NCBI RefSeq assembly: GCF_030486595.1 | Contig: NZ_JAUJZH010000029.1 | Coordinates: 36,482-100,481, forward strand | DNA from: Variovorax ginsengisoli | Lineage (GTDB): Bacteria; Pseudomonadota; Gammaproteobacteria; Burkholderiales; Burkholderiaceae_C | Length of the DNA: 64,000 bases | Direction of reading: 5' to 3' | Part shown: positions 25,866 to 33,784 of the stretch, in pieces | Position numbering within the stretch: position 1 is the first letter of the stretch | Layout: each line of letters begins with the position of its first letter | Position numbers and translations under genes: made by a program | The notes under the pieces: model-generated | Told to the model about the DNA's origin: nothing | What the model saw: only the letters and a program-made list of their open reading frames with translations | The model's database searches: none

Positions 25866-26164
25866 CTGATGGACTGGTCTGTCACCCTCGCCTATGGTCA
25901 GGCCGTGGCGCGGCATCTGGGCATGCAGTTCCAGACCTCCTGGAGGGAGGGCGGGATCGAGCGCGAGATGTGCAGGCAAGAGACCCGAACGGCACCGGTG
26001 GTTTCTATCGCTGCGAGCCGGCGCGAGCGCTTCCACACTGCCTGATCCAACGGGTGCCGCTCGATCGCTCCGATCGAACGAGACCCAGATGGCCGACGAT
26101 TGCTGAAGCCCAGATCAGGGGTTCATCGCGGGTCAATTGTCCCCATCGTCAGAGGCCTGCGTGT
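25866..26164. other. Unassigned segment between IS6 and the panE-like gene
   Basis: No recognisable gene. A 57-codon plus-strand frame (25870-26043) starts MDWSVTLAYGQAVARHLGMQ and stops at a TGA; it has no ribosome site and no family I can name, and may be the end of a gene cut by the insertion. Confidence 0.25.
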
Positions 26165-27178
26165 TCAAGTGCCTGCTTGAAGCCCGACGGCCCGAAGGAG
26201 GGCGCGGCCTTGCATCTGCCGGTCGCCGCCTCGTTCAGCGGCGTGCACGAGGGCACAGATGGCTTCGTTGGCCGGCGCGCTCAACCCATGCTCACGGGCG
26301 AGCCGAACCACCGCGCCGTTCAACTCGTCGATCTCCGTCAGACGCCCGGCTTCCAGGTCCTCCCACATCGAAGAGCGCGCCTGTGGGTCGATGGCCAGCA
26401 TGGTGCTTGCAACCTGACCGAAATCGGCGTCGGGCAAACGCATCAGCGCTGGCAGCTTGCCGGGCGGCACACCACTCACCTGAGCGGGTGTCAGCTCTGC
26501 TGCTTGGAAGGCAGCGAGGGCCTCGTCCATGAGTTGGGCCAGGACGTGGCGATAGCGGTGATCCGAAAGCTGGGCTTTCAACGGCACGCCGGATAGCGCG
26601 TTCACTGCGTTGTTGAGATTGAGCAGCAGCTTGCCCCATTGCACGGCGACGAAGTCGCTTCGTTGTTCCAGGGGCAGTCTCGCCGCCGCGAAGGTTGCGA
26701 GCCACGACGACCAGCCCTCGTGTGCCTCGACCATCAGTTCGCCTGCGGTGCCGCGGTGAAGCCTGCCTTCGGACAATTGGACGACATTGAAGGGCACCAT
26801 CCCGCCGAGCACGACGCGGCCAGGCAGTGCATCGCGCAGCGCCGCGGCGTTGCCGATGCCGTTCTGGAAGCTCACGACCATCGCGCTCGAGGGGGCATGC
26901 CTGGCCACTTCGGTCGCGGCCGCCTTCGTGCCTGAGCTCTTGACGGCGACGATGACCAGGTCGGCCTTCGTCAGCACCTCGGGCGATTCTGCGTACGGCA
27001 CCGACGATGCGGGGAATTCAGCGCTCCATCCGTTCAGGTCCGACAATCGAAGGCCATGCTGTTCGATCCGCTGCCGCATCGACGGGCGCCCCACCAGTTG
27101 AACCTGGGCACCGGAGGCCAGCAAGCAGCCGCCCACGAAGGCGCCGATGGAGCCGGCGCCGAAAACAACGATTTTCAC
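26165..27178 (-). CDS. 2-dehydropantoate 2-reductase family protein (PanE/ApbA-like)
   Basis: A 337-residue NADPH-dependent reductase. I place the start at the GTG at 27178, with AGGAG eight bases upstream, so the protein begins MKIVVFGAGSIGAFVGG, the Rossmann GAGSIG turn. KADLVIVAVKSSGTKAAATE, VVSFQNGIGNAAAL and the catalytic-Lys region AVQWGKLLLNLNNAVNALSG are typical PanE motifs. In accessory clusters such genes reduce various 2-oxoacids, not necessarily ketopantoate. It follows the thiolase on the same strand with a 157-base gap. Confidence 0.87.
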   Translation of the reverse strand: MKIVVFGAGSIGAFVGGCLLASGAQVQLVGRPSMRQRIEQHGLRLSDLNGWSAEFPASSVPYAESPEVLTKADLVIVAVKSSGTKAAATEVARHAPSSAMVVSFQNGIGNAAALRDALPGRVVLGGMVPFNVVQLSEGRLHRGTAGELMVEAHEGWSSWLATFAAARLPLEQRSDFVAVQWGKLLLNLNNAVNALSGVPLKAQLSDHRYRHVLAQLMDEALAAFQAAELTPAQVSGVPPGKLPALMRLPDADFGQVASTMLAIDPQARSSMWEDLEAGRLTEIDELNGAVVRLAREHGLSAPANEAICALVHAAERGGDRQMQGRALLRAVGLQAGT

Positions 27179-27335
27179 AAACGGTCTCCTTCCTTGAGTG
27201 TGCGGGCAGGCGCCGCGCCGATGATTCGGGCTTCGAGCGGCCGAGCGCATCGCGTCAACAGCAGGCTATGAAGACTGCCCAGCTGCGCATTGACCTCGCG
27301 TTGCCCGATGTCGGCGCCGCCTGGCTGTGCCGTGA

Positions 27336-28517
27336 CTAAGCGCGCTCCAGACACAAGGCGATGCCTTGACCGCCGCCGATGCAAAGCGACACTACAGCCT
27401 TGTTGCCCCCGGTGCGTTGCAGCGCATGGGCCACCTTGGTGATGAGGATCGCTCCGGTTGCGCCGATCGGGTGCCCGTGCGCAATCGCGCCGCCGTCGAC
27501 ATTGAAGCGCGACGGGTCGATGCCCAACTCGTCGCGAACAACGATGGCTATGGCAGCGAAGGCCTCATTCACTTCGAAGCGGTCGACCTCGCCGATATTC
27601 CAGCCGGCGCGGCCCAGGGCCTGGCGGATCGCCGGCAGGGGACCCAACCCAAAGAAGCCGGGTTCGACGCCAGCAACGCCGATGCCGCGGACGACAAGCA
27701 TCGGTTCGAGTCCAACATCGTGTGCCATCGCGTTGTCGCAGACGATCATTGCGGCGGCACCCGCGTTGACACCCGGCGCGTTTCCGGCGGTGATCGTGCC
27801 ATCGGGACGGAACACGGGCTTCAGCCGGGCGAGCGTTTCCGCAGTCGTGTCGGGACGATTCGATTCATCCGCCGCAAATGTGATCGGACCTTTCTTCCCT
27901 TTGAGGGGCAGAGGCTCGATCTCGTCCTTGAACGACCCGGCTGCTTGAGCGGCGGCAAAGCGCTTCTGACTTTCCGCCGCGAACGCGTCCTGCGCCTCTC
28001 GGGTGAGGCCGTGCTTTCGCACGAGTTCTTCGGTATGCCATCCTGAATGTCGCGTCGAGAACGCATCGTGCAAGCCGTCCAGCAGCAGCGAGTCAACCGT
28101 TTCGGCGTTGCCCATCCGCGTACCGAACCGCATGCCCGGCAGCAGGTAGGGTGCACGGTCCATGTTCTCGACGCCGCCCGCGACCACCATCCGAGACAGT
28201 CCCGCAGCGACCTCCGCATAGGCCGTGGCCACGGCTTGAGCGCCCGAACCGCACACACGGTTGACCGTCATCGCCGGCACAGCCACCGGTAGGCCGCCGT
28301 GGATCGCGGCCTGCCGCGCGACATTCATACCGTTGCCAGCTTGTACGACATTGCCCATCACCACTGAATCAATCAGTGCAGGATCTAGCTTGGAGCGTCG
28401 CAAGGTGGCGGCGATGGCGTGGGCACCTAGTGTGCTCGTCGGCGTATCTCGCAACGAACCGCCGAAGCTGCCGATTGCGCTGCGAACGGGCGAACAGATG
28501 ACGACATTCATGCTCAT
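27336..28517 (-). CDS. Acetyl-CoA C-acyltransferase (thiolase)
   Basis: A complete 393-residue thiolase. The acylated Cys lies in NRVCGSGAQAVATAYAEV, the His in GGAIAHGHPIGATGAILITK and the second Cys in VVSLCIGGGQGIALCLERA. It either joins two acetyl-CoA or cleaves 3-oxoacyl-CoA. Its paralog at 55494 is frameshifted. The short start spacing and orientation suggest an operon with the panE-like gene. Confidence 0.93.
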   Translation of the reverse strand: MSMNVVICSPVRSAIGSFGGSLRDTPTSTLGAHAIAATLRRSKLDPALIDSVVMGNVVQAGNGMNVARQAAIHGGLPVAVPAMTVNRVCGSGAQAVATAYAEVAAGLSRMVVAGGVENMDRAPYLLPGMRFGTRMGNAETVDSLLLDGLHDAFSTRHSGWHTEELVRKHGLTREAQDAFAAESQKRFAAAQAAGSFKDEIEPLPLKGKKGPITFAADESNRPDTTAETLARLKPVFRPDGTITAGNAPGVNAGAAAMIVCDNAMAHDVGLEPMLVVRGIGVAGVEPGFFGLGPLPAIRQALGRAGWNIGEVDRFEVNEAFAAIAIVVRDELGIDPSRFNVDGGAIAHGHPIGATGAILITKVAHALQRTGGNKAVVSLCIGGGQGIALCLERA

Positions 28518-28551
28518 GGGAATCTTTCGAGGGTTGTTGGCATTTCGGAAG

Positions 28552-28762
28552 CTAGCCCGCGTATACGCTGGGCTTGCCGTACTCGCGCCCGATCATGGCG
28601 CGGGCGAACAGATAGTTCCAACGCGCGCGTTCGGTCGAGTTCATCCAAGTCGACCCGGCCGGCCTCATCACACGGAAAGTCCTCGCTGTTGCCTTCGCTA
28701 GAGAGCGATGGGAAGCGAATCTTGAACGACGAGGCTTGAGGCGAAGAGGCGGTGGCGGGCAT
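28552..28762 (-). pseudogene. Small conserved hypothetical protein, frameshifted
   Basis: From the ATG at 28762 one frame gives FPCDEAGRVDLDEL; from about 28640 a second frame gives STERARWNYLFARAMIGREY and ends at TAG 28552. Joined, they resemble a family of about 70-residue proteins common in Burkholderiales (pattern 'F.CD..G.VDld.L...ar.nYlfAr..vG.ef..P.v'), whose role is unknown to me. The frame change lies near 28635. It is either a real lesion or a sequencing error. Confidence 0.45.
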
Positions 28763-28850
28763 GGCTGACTCCGTGATCCGAGGGGCTCGCATCAAGCTCT
28801 ATGCGCCGCGTGGACTTTGATCGCGATCTGCGTGAAGCCAGACACGCTGG

Positions 28851-28879
28851 ATGACGTCCAATCATATGATGGACGTCAT
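28851..28879. promoter_or_regulatory. 29-base imperfect dyad
   Basis: ATGACGTCCA at 28851-28860 and TGGACGTCAT at 28870-28879 are exact inverted repeats around a nine-base centre, and 28861-28870 (ATCATATGAT) is itself a palindrome. It lies between the minus-strand small gene and the plus-strand tetR, so it is a candidate operator; no promoter elements can be placed confidently. Confidence 0.4.
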
Positions 28880-29021
28880 GAATTCGTCAAGTCTTCTTGA
28901 AGAGAGTCGTTCAAACTGGATGGACTGAGCGGTCGTTGGCCATCGTGGAGCGAGGGCGCATTCGGGTTATCGGCGCCCCGGATCTGCATCCGTTCAGATT
29001 GCTTGACATGCGGGAATTTGA

Positions 29022-29037
29022 TATGATGGAAATCATA
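29022..29037 (+). promoter_or_regulatory. Predicted TetR operator upstream of tetR
   Basis: TATGAT-GGAA-ATCATA is a perfect inverted repeat with six-base arms and a four-base centre, 15 bases before the tetR start at 29053. The core ATGAT-N4-ATCAT recurs at 29674-29689 and at 53418-53431, next to this regulator's target gene and next to a second TetR gene. Autoregulation is likely. Confidence 0.55.
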
Positions 29038-29052
29038 GTAACGGAATCCACC

Positions 29053-29634
29053 ATGAAACGAGCCACACATAGTCGCAAGGAAGCTTCGCATGAACGGATC
29101 GTCGAGGCCGCAGCGCGTGCCATTCGGCGCAGCGGCTACGGTGGCAGCGGTGTAGCCGACATCATGAAGGCCGCCGGCCTGACCCACGGCGGCTTCTACG
29201 CCCACTTCGCGTCGCGCGAGGCGATGCTCGCCGAGGCGGCGGACCGCGCGGGCGCCGAAACTGTCGCCGCGTTGACGCGCATCGCCGCCGACGCGCCGCC
29301 GCAGCGCGCAATGGGGTCACTGCTGCGCGCGTATCTGTCGAAGGAACACCTCGAAGCCACCGAAAGAGGTTGTCCTGCTGCCGCACTCGGCTCGGAGATG
29401 CCGCGTCAGGCGCCCGAGGTGCGGCGAGCCGCTACCCGCCACATCAAAGAGATGATTGATCTCATCGCCCGCCAGTCGCCCGAATGGGGAGGGCCGGCAG
29501 CCCACGAGCGCGCACTCGTCACGGTGGCCACGATGGTCGGCGCACTGTCACTGGCGCGTGCCGTCGACGACCTCCGCCTTTCCGATGCGTTGCGCGAGGC
29601 GGCGCTCAACCACCTCGTCCCCGTCAACGGCTGA
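29053..29634 (+). CDS. TetR-family transcriptional regulator
   Basis: A 193-residue TetR protein from the ATG at 29053. The helix-turn-helix reads HERIVEAAARAIRRSGYGGS, VADIMKAAGLTHGGFYAHFA and SREAMLAEA, the AcrR-type group with 'GLTHGGFY.HF'. The C-terminal part (RGCPAAALGSEM) resembles TetR_C regulators of hydrolase/oxidoreductase genes. The regulator at 53520 belongs to the same group and has the same kind of operator. Longer upstream frames exist but would run through the operator. Confidence 0.9.
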   Translation: MKRATHSRKEASHERIVEAAARAIRRSGYGGSGVADIMKAAGLTHGGFYAHFASREAMLAEAADRAGAETVAALTRIAADAPPQRAMGSLLRAYLSKEHLEATERGCPAAALGSEMPRQAPEVRRAATRHIKEMIDLIARQSPEWGGPAAHERALVTVATMVGALSLARAVDDLRLSDALREAALNHLVPVNG

Positions 29635-29673
29635 CTTTGCGTGAACCACGGCAGCGCGGAATTCGACCACAAA

Positions 29674-29689
29674 TATGATGCAAATCATG
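29674..29689 (+). promoter_or_regulatory. Predicted TetR operator upstream of the alpha/beta hydrolase
   Basis: TATGAT-GCAA-ATCATG has exact five-base arms (ATGAT/ATCAT) and differs from the tetR-proximal site at 29022 in only two of 16 bases. It sits between tetR and the hydrolase and overlaps the most upstream possible start codon of the latter, so the downstream ATGs are more likely the real start. Confidence 0.5.
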
Positions 29690-29701
29690 CCATCGAATGC
29701 G

Positions 29702-30502
29702 ATGAGTGACACCACTGTTGTGCGCCTGCGTCCCGAACAGGTCGCACACGCCTTTCTGACGCCACGGCCTCCGCCGCAGCGCCGGCCGCTAGTGCTCAAC
29801 GGCGGTGAGGCGCTGCGCATCTCGACGCCGGAGGGCGAGATTGCGCTGCAGCGCGCCGGTAGCGGCCCTGCGGTGTTGCTTCTTCACGGCTGGGAAGGGC
29901 AAGCTTCCGATCTGGCTGCCTTCGCGCCACCGCTGCTTGACGCCGGCTTCAGCGTGCTCGCGATGGATCTTCCGGCACACGGTGACTCTGCCGGGCGGCA
30001 AACGTCGATCCCACAGTCCGCACGAGCGTTGCGTGCGGTCGGCGAAGCGCTGGGACCGCTGCACGCGGTGATCGCGCACTCGATCGGCTCAGCGGTGCTG
30101 GCGGAAGCGCTGCACGCGGGACTGGGGGCCCAGTGTGCAGTGCTAGTTTCGGCACCAGCCCACTATGAGCACCATGCACGCAGGTTCGCCGCTGCGGCCG
30201 GCCTGGACCGCGAGGGGACCGAGGCCATGCTGGCGCTATTGCGCAGCGCAATCGGGGTTGAGGTGCGCGAGATTTCGCTGCCGCTCCGCGCGCCGCAACT
30301 GCGCCAGCGGGCGCTCTTCATCCATTCCGCCGACGACCGCGTCGTCGCAATCGAAGACAGCCTGGCCGGTGCCAGCGTGTGGCCCGGTGCTCGGCACCTG
30401 TGCGTCGAGGGACTGGGCCACCGGCGCCTCCTAGGCAATCCAGCGGTCGTCGCGGCGGCGATGGATTTCGTCGCCATCAGCCCCGAAAGAGGCACCCGAT
30501 GA
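29702..30502 (+). CDS. Alpha/beta hydrolase
   Basis: A 266-residue alpha/beta hydrolase from ATG 29702 (ATG 29687 or 29675 are possible, the last within an operator). Seen: VLLLHGWEGQASDLAAF (oxyanion HG), VLAMDLPAHGDSAG, the nucleophile elbow IAHSIGSAVLAEAL (Ser in A-H-S-I-G), ALFIHSADDRVVAIED (acid) and GLGHRRLLGNP (His). The substrate cannot be deduced. Its stop overlaps the start of the SDR remnant in an ATGA arrangement. Confidence 0.82.
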   Translation: MSDTTVVRLRPEQVAHAFLTPRPPPQRRPLVLNGGEALRISTPEGEIALQRAGSGPAVLLLHGWEGQASDLAAFAPPLLDAGFSVLAMDLPAHGDSAGRQTSIPQSARALRAVGEALGPLHAVIAHSIGSAVLAEALHAGLGAQCAVLVSAPAHYEHHARRFAAAAGLDREGTEAMLALLRSAIGVEVREISLPLRAPQLRQRALFIHSADDRVVAIEDSLAGASVWPGARHLCVEGLGHRRLLGNPAVVAAAMDFVAISPERGTR

Positions 30503-30561
30503 AGATCGAAGGTTGTGTCGCGCTCGTCACAGGCGCCAAAACAGGTGGCGGCACCTGCTGA
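30499..30561 (+). pseudogene. SDR-family dehydrogenase, N-terminal remnant
   Basis: Twenty codons reading MKIEGCVALVTGAKTGGGTC then a stop. The first 13 residues are the beta-strand and TGA turn that open SDR proteins (usually followed by N.GiG). The ATG overlaps the hydrolase TGA, so an intact SDR was once coupled to the hydrolase. The rest is lost and the sequence passes directly into the upstream region of the acuI-like gene. Confidence 0.5.
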
Positions 30562-30649
30562 GCAGCGCGGCGTCGTAGCCGTCGTGCCGGAAGCGGCCGT
30601 CGCCGCTTCGGACTCCGGTCTTGGAACAGTAAACGATTTGGAGAACACG

Positions 30650-31636
30650 ATGACATTCAAAGCCCTTCTTGCAACGAAGACGGACAAGACCATCTCGACC
30701 AAAGTGGTCGAGATGGATGAACAGGATCTGATGCCCGGAGACGTCAGCATAGCGGTCGACTATTCGACAGTGAACTACAAGGACGCGCTGGCGGTCACCG
30801 GGCGAGCGGAGGTCATGCGCCAGTTTCCTTTGATCGCGGGCATCGATCTGGCCGGAACCGTCGAGGCGTCGGAGTATCCAGGCATTTCGGTTGGAGATCG
30901 CGTCGTCGTCAACGGCTGGGGCCTGAGCCAGACTCATCATGGCGGATTCGCTCAGAAGGCCCGTGTGAAGGGCGGGTGGGTGATCAAGATTCCGGCGGCC
31001 TTCTCGACCAAGGATGCCATGGCGATCGGCACGGCGGGCTATACGGCGATGTTGTCCGTGCTGGCGCTCGAACACGGCGGCCTCACCCCGCAGCGCGGAG
31101 ACATCCTCGTCACCGGTGCCAATGGCGGTGTGGGCTCGATCGCGATCGCAATCCTTTCGGACCTGGGCTACCGGGTCGTGGCATCAACGGGGCGCCTCGA
31201 AGAGAAAGACTACTTGCGCAGCCTCGGCGCGACAGAGGTCATTGACCGCCGGACGCTGTCGGAGGCAGGAGCGCCCATCGCGAGCGAACGATGGGCCGGA
31301 GCCGTGGACTCGGTCGGCAGCCGCACGCTGGCGAACGTCCTGGCGCAAACCCGCTACCGGGGCGTGGTCACGGCCTGCGGGCTGGCTCAGGGCATGGACC
31401 TCCCCGCGTCCGTTCTGCCTTTCATCTTGCGCAACGTGACCCTTGCCGGCATCGACTCTGTCAATGCCCCTCACGAGGCTCGCATTGAGGCCTGGTCGCG
31501 ACTGACACGTGATCTGGACCTGAGCAAACTCGCCCGCACAACCGAGGTCGTCGGTCTCGCAGACGTGCCCGACGTCGCCGCACGAATGTTCGAAGGGAAG
31601 GTCCGAGGCCGCACCGTCGTCGATGTCAACGCATGA
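30650..31636 (+). CDS. MDR-family oxidoreductase, acrylyl-CoA reductase type (AcuI/YhdH), copy 1
   Basis: A 328-residue zinc-free quinone-oxidoreductase-type MDR. Seen: STVNYKDALAVTGRAEVMRQ, PLIAGIDLAGTVEAS, GLSQTHHGGFAQKARVKGGW, the nucleotide turn VTGANGGVGSIAIAILSDLG, and the terminal GRTVVDVNA. The YhdH/AcuI group uses NADPH to reduce acrylyl-CoA or related 2-enoyl-CoA/quinones. TTGGAGA precedes the ATG. Two further copies lie at 48727 (intact) and 50346 (frameshifted); the three proteins are closely similar over their length. Confidence 0.9.
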   Translation: MTFKALLATKTDKTISTKVVEMDEQDLMPGDVSIAVDYSTVNYKDALAVTGRAEVMRQFPLIAGIDLAGTVEASEYPGISVGDRVVVNGWGLSQTHHGGFAQKARVKGGWVIKIPAAFSTKDAMAIGTAGYTAMLSVLALEHGGLTPQRGDILVTGANGGVGSIAIAILSDLGYRVVASTGRLEEKDYLRSLGATEVIDRRTLSEAGAPIASERWAGAVDSVGSRTLANVLAQTRYRGVVTACGLAQGMDLPASVLPFILRNVTLAGIDSVNAPHEARIEAWSRLTRDLDLSKLARTTEVVGLADVPDVAARMFEGKVRGRTVVDVNA

Positions 31637-31708
31637 CGGCGGCCAGGCCGACCCGCATCTCAATCTGGCCGTCGGCAGGGTAACCATCCCATGGAAGGAA
31701 ACTCCATC

Positions 31709-31862
31709 ATGGCGCAAATCAACCTGCACGAGTCCGCCCGACCCGATTCCAAGAGGTCGGCGATGTTCGACTCGCCTATCGGCGCTTCGGGAAGGAGGGC
31801 TGTGCCGCTACTGGTTTGCCTCCACCACTTCACAGGGACGATGAACAACTGGGATCCCATCC
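31709..31862 (+). pseudogene. Alpha/beta hydrolase, N-terminal remnant
   Basis: From the ATG at 31709 (MAQINLHESARPDSKRS) one frame carries LLVCLHHFTGTMNNWDP, the typical 'plv.LhhF.Gt.dnWDp' strand of alpha/beta hydrolases seen also at 47803 and 52537. The preceding 'vrlAYRRFGKEG' segment is in another frame near 31767-31800, so a frameshift is present. After NWDP the homology ends abruptly. Confidence 0.45.
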
Positions 31863-31879
31863 ACCCCAGCCGGCTTCTG

Positions 31880-32239
31880 CGATGGTCGTGCGACAGGCGA
31901 TGGGCCTGTACCTCCCGGCAGCAAACACCTCGACCGATCCGGCCATCGGCGGCATCAGCCTGGCCTTTTCTTTCGGGCAGCTCTGGTGGGGCTTGAAGCA
32001 GTCCCTCTCCGGCGCGTGGTTGCTGCCGGCGTCGGTATGGGGGCCGGCCGGCAGCACCGGCATGGCCGGGCCATCGGCGCCAATGGCGGCGAGCATGCGG
32101 CTGGTGCCTTCGGACAAGCGTGGAATGGCCAGGGCATCGTTAACGCTGGCGGCTCCTTTGGCCATTTCAGGCTGACGGCGGCGGTTGGATGGGCCGGATC
32201 GATACATGGACTTGGTCCGTTGGCGCCAATGGCACATTG
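31880..32239 (+). pseudogene. MFS transporter remnant
   Basis: Short MFS-like pieces in several frames. QAMGLYLPAANTSTDPAIGG and ISLAFSFGQLWWGLKQSLSG match the first helices of an MFS carrier; MRLVPSDKRGMA and GIVNAGGSFGHF match a later helix pair, in different frames. About three quarters of a carrier gene must be missing. It cannot be functional. Confidence 0.4.
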
Positions 32240-32923
32240 ATGGCACGCGACGAATTGCTCAGCCTCACCGGCGATAGATGGTTCAAGTCACTCGGGTCGG
32301 CCACGCAGGAGATACTGTTGACCCGAGGGCGGCTACTTCGTGTTAGGGGACGAGAGTTTGCGGTGCGCAAAGGAGATCCTGCGAACGGCTTCTACGGTGT
32401 GGTGAGCGGCGTTCTCGCTGCTTCGTCGGTACTCGAAGATGGTCGGGAGATGATTTTCGGCCTGCTTGAGCCAGGCGATTGGTTTGGCGAAGCATCGTCG
32501 CTCGACGGGCTTCCGCGTACGCACGACATTCAGGCTTTGCGCAACTCCGAACTGCTGCACATCGCGCCGCCAGTATTCGAAGATTTGATGCAGGACGTTG
32601 GCTTTGCGCGGTCGATCGCGGTACTGCAGACTGGGCGCACGCGCACCATGTTCAGCTTCTTCGAGGACGCGGCACTGCGCACGACACGTGCCCGCATCGC
32701 GAGACGGCTCCTCCGATTGGCCCGCGGCGACGCAAACGCGCTGCCGCGCGTAAGGCGTGTGATCCTCATCACGCACGAGACCCTTGCACTGATGCTTGGC
32801 CTGACGCGCCAGACTCTGTCTTTGGAGCTCAAGGCTATCGCGGCGACCGGCGCGGTATCGCTGTCGTATGGGCGCATCGTCATAGAGTCGGTGGAGACGT
32901 TGAAGGTACTCAGCGAGTTGTAG
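32240..32923 (+). CDS. Crp/Fnr-family transcriptional regulator
   Basis: A 227-residue regulator. The N-terminal cyclic-nucleotide-binding-like domain shows FYGVVSGVLAASSVLEDGRE and FGLLEPGDWFGEASSLDGLP; the C-terminal winged helix carries RRVILITHETLALMLGLTRQ followed by TLSLELKAIAATGAVSLSYG. No FNR-type Cys cluster is present, so iron-sulfur sensing is not suggested; ligand unknown. I use the ATG at 32240, since upstream residues overlap MFS-remnant sequence. It precedes the MFS/ligase cluster and may regulate it. Confidence 0.88.
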   Translation: MARDELLSLTGDRWFKSLGSATQEILLTRGRLLRVRGREFAVRKGDPANGFYGVVSGVLAASSVLEDGREMIFGLLEPGDWFGEASSLDGLPRTHDIQALRNSELLHIAPPVFEDLMQDVGFARSIAVLQTGRTRTMFSFFEDAALRTTRARIARRLLRLARGDANALPRVRRVILITHETLALMLGLTRQTLSLELKAIAATGAVSLSYGRIVIESVETLKVLSEL

Positions 32924-32954
32924 GCAAAGCTTGGCCGCCGGTGCTCGCGCGGAG

Positions 32955-32983
32955 TTGCGAGCTGCGAGCTGCGAGCTGCGAGT
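32955..32983. repeat. Short tandem repeat of a seven-base unit
   Basis: The heptamer TGCGAGC is repeated about four times in tandem just after the crp/fnr-type gene. No function is apparent; it may be a slippage-prone tract in the 162-base gap before the HD-domain gene. Confidence 0.6.
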
Positions 32984-33085
32984 GAAAACGCTAGGACTTA
33001 CCCGCGGATTGTTAAGCGGCTTGCAATCAAAGGAGGCCCAAGATTCCTAAGATGCGCAGCTTCATTACTGAACGGGTGTATTTCC

Positions 33086-33667
33086 ATGATGGAACGCGCA
33101 ACTTTTCGGAGCTTTCAAGAGAGCACGGCCCAAGATTGGAAAGTGATCGCGGGCGAGTTTCAATCATTCTCCAAGGGGCTGGCCGACCGTGTCCTTCATC
33201 ACCTGAGTCTGCTTCGGGGCGACTTTGGGGGCTTTCCCATCGACCGGCTCGACCACTCCTTGCAAACAGCCACGCGGGCCTTGCGCGATGGTCGCGATGA
33301 GGCCTACGTGTGCTGCGCCTTGCTGCACGACATCGGCGACACCCTGGGAACATTCAACCACCCTGACGTTGCGGCGGCGGTGTTAAAGCCGTTCGTGAGC
33401 GAAGCCGATCACTGGATGGTTCAGAACCACGGAATCTTCCAGGGCTACTACTTCTTCCATCACCTGGGCATGGACCGCGACATGCGCGAGCAGTTCGCCG
33501 GGCATCCGCACTACGACCGGACGGCTGAGTTCTGCGAGCTGTACGACAGCCCGGCCTTCGACCCCAAGGCCGAGACGCTGCCGCTGTCGGAGTTTGAGCC
33601 CATGGTTCGCCGGCTGTTCCTGAGTCCGGTCAACAGCATCTACAAGAAAACGGCCGCAATGGCCTAA
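33086..33667 (+). CDS. HD-domain protein (possible HD-type oxygenase or phosphohydrolase)
   Basis: A 193-residue HD-fold protein. Metal-site residues are visible: H57 (DRLDHSLQ), H81-D82 (CALLHDIGDTLG), H92 (FNHPDVAA) and a distal Asp in FCELYDSPAFDP. The short single-domain layout, with DHSLQTA before HDIGD and NHGIFQGYYFFHH after it, resembles the HD group that includes the PhnZ-type mixed-valence diiron oxygenases as well as phosphohydrolases. I cannot decide between oxidation and phosphate hydrolysis. The start may be 33086 or 33089; no strong ribosome site is present. It lies upstream of the MFS and epoxide-hydrolase-like genes. Confidence 0.75.
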   Translation: MMERATFRSFQESTAQDWKVIAGEFQSFSKGLADRVLHHLSLLRGDFGGFPIDRLDHSLQTATRALRDGRDEAYVCCALLHDIGDTLGTFNHPDVAAAVLKPFVSEADHWMVQNHGIFQGYYFFHHLGMDRDMREQFAGHPHYDRTAEFCELYDSPAFDPKAETLPLSEFEPMVRRLFLSPVNSIYKKTAAMA

Positions 33668-33784
33668 GCCTGGCGAGGTACGTAGGGCCCGCCATCCCTG
33701 GCAATTGGCGTCCCCGCCGCATTGCTTCCCCGTCCCTGTGCGCCGAAGCATCGTGAAACTACAAGACAACGTTGGAGACCTTCG

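Noticed and set aside
25024..25873. ATGGACTGG on both sides of the IS6 element as a target duplication
   Set aside because: The eight bases directly flanking each terminal repeat (CATGGACT and CTGATGGA) do not match, and the shared word is out of register.
32955..32983. Seven-base tandem repeats as a possible CRISPR or iteron array
   Set aside because: Units are contiguous with no spacers and only about four copies; no cas or rep gene is near.
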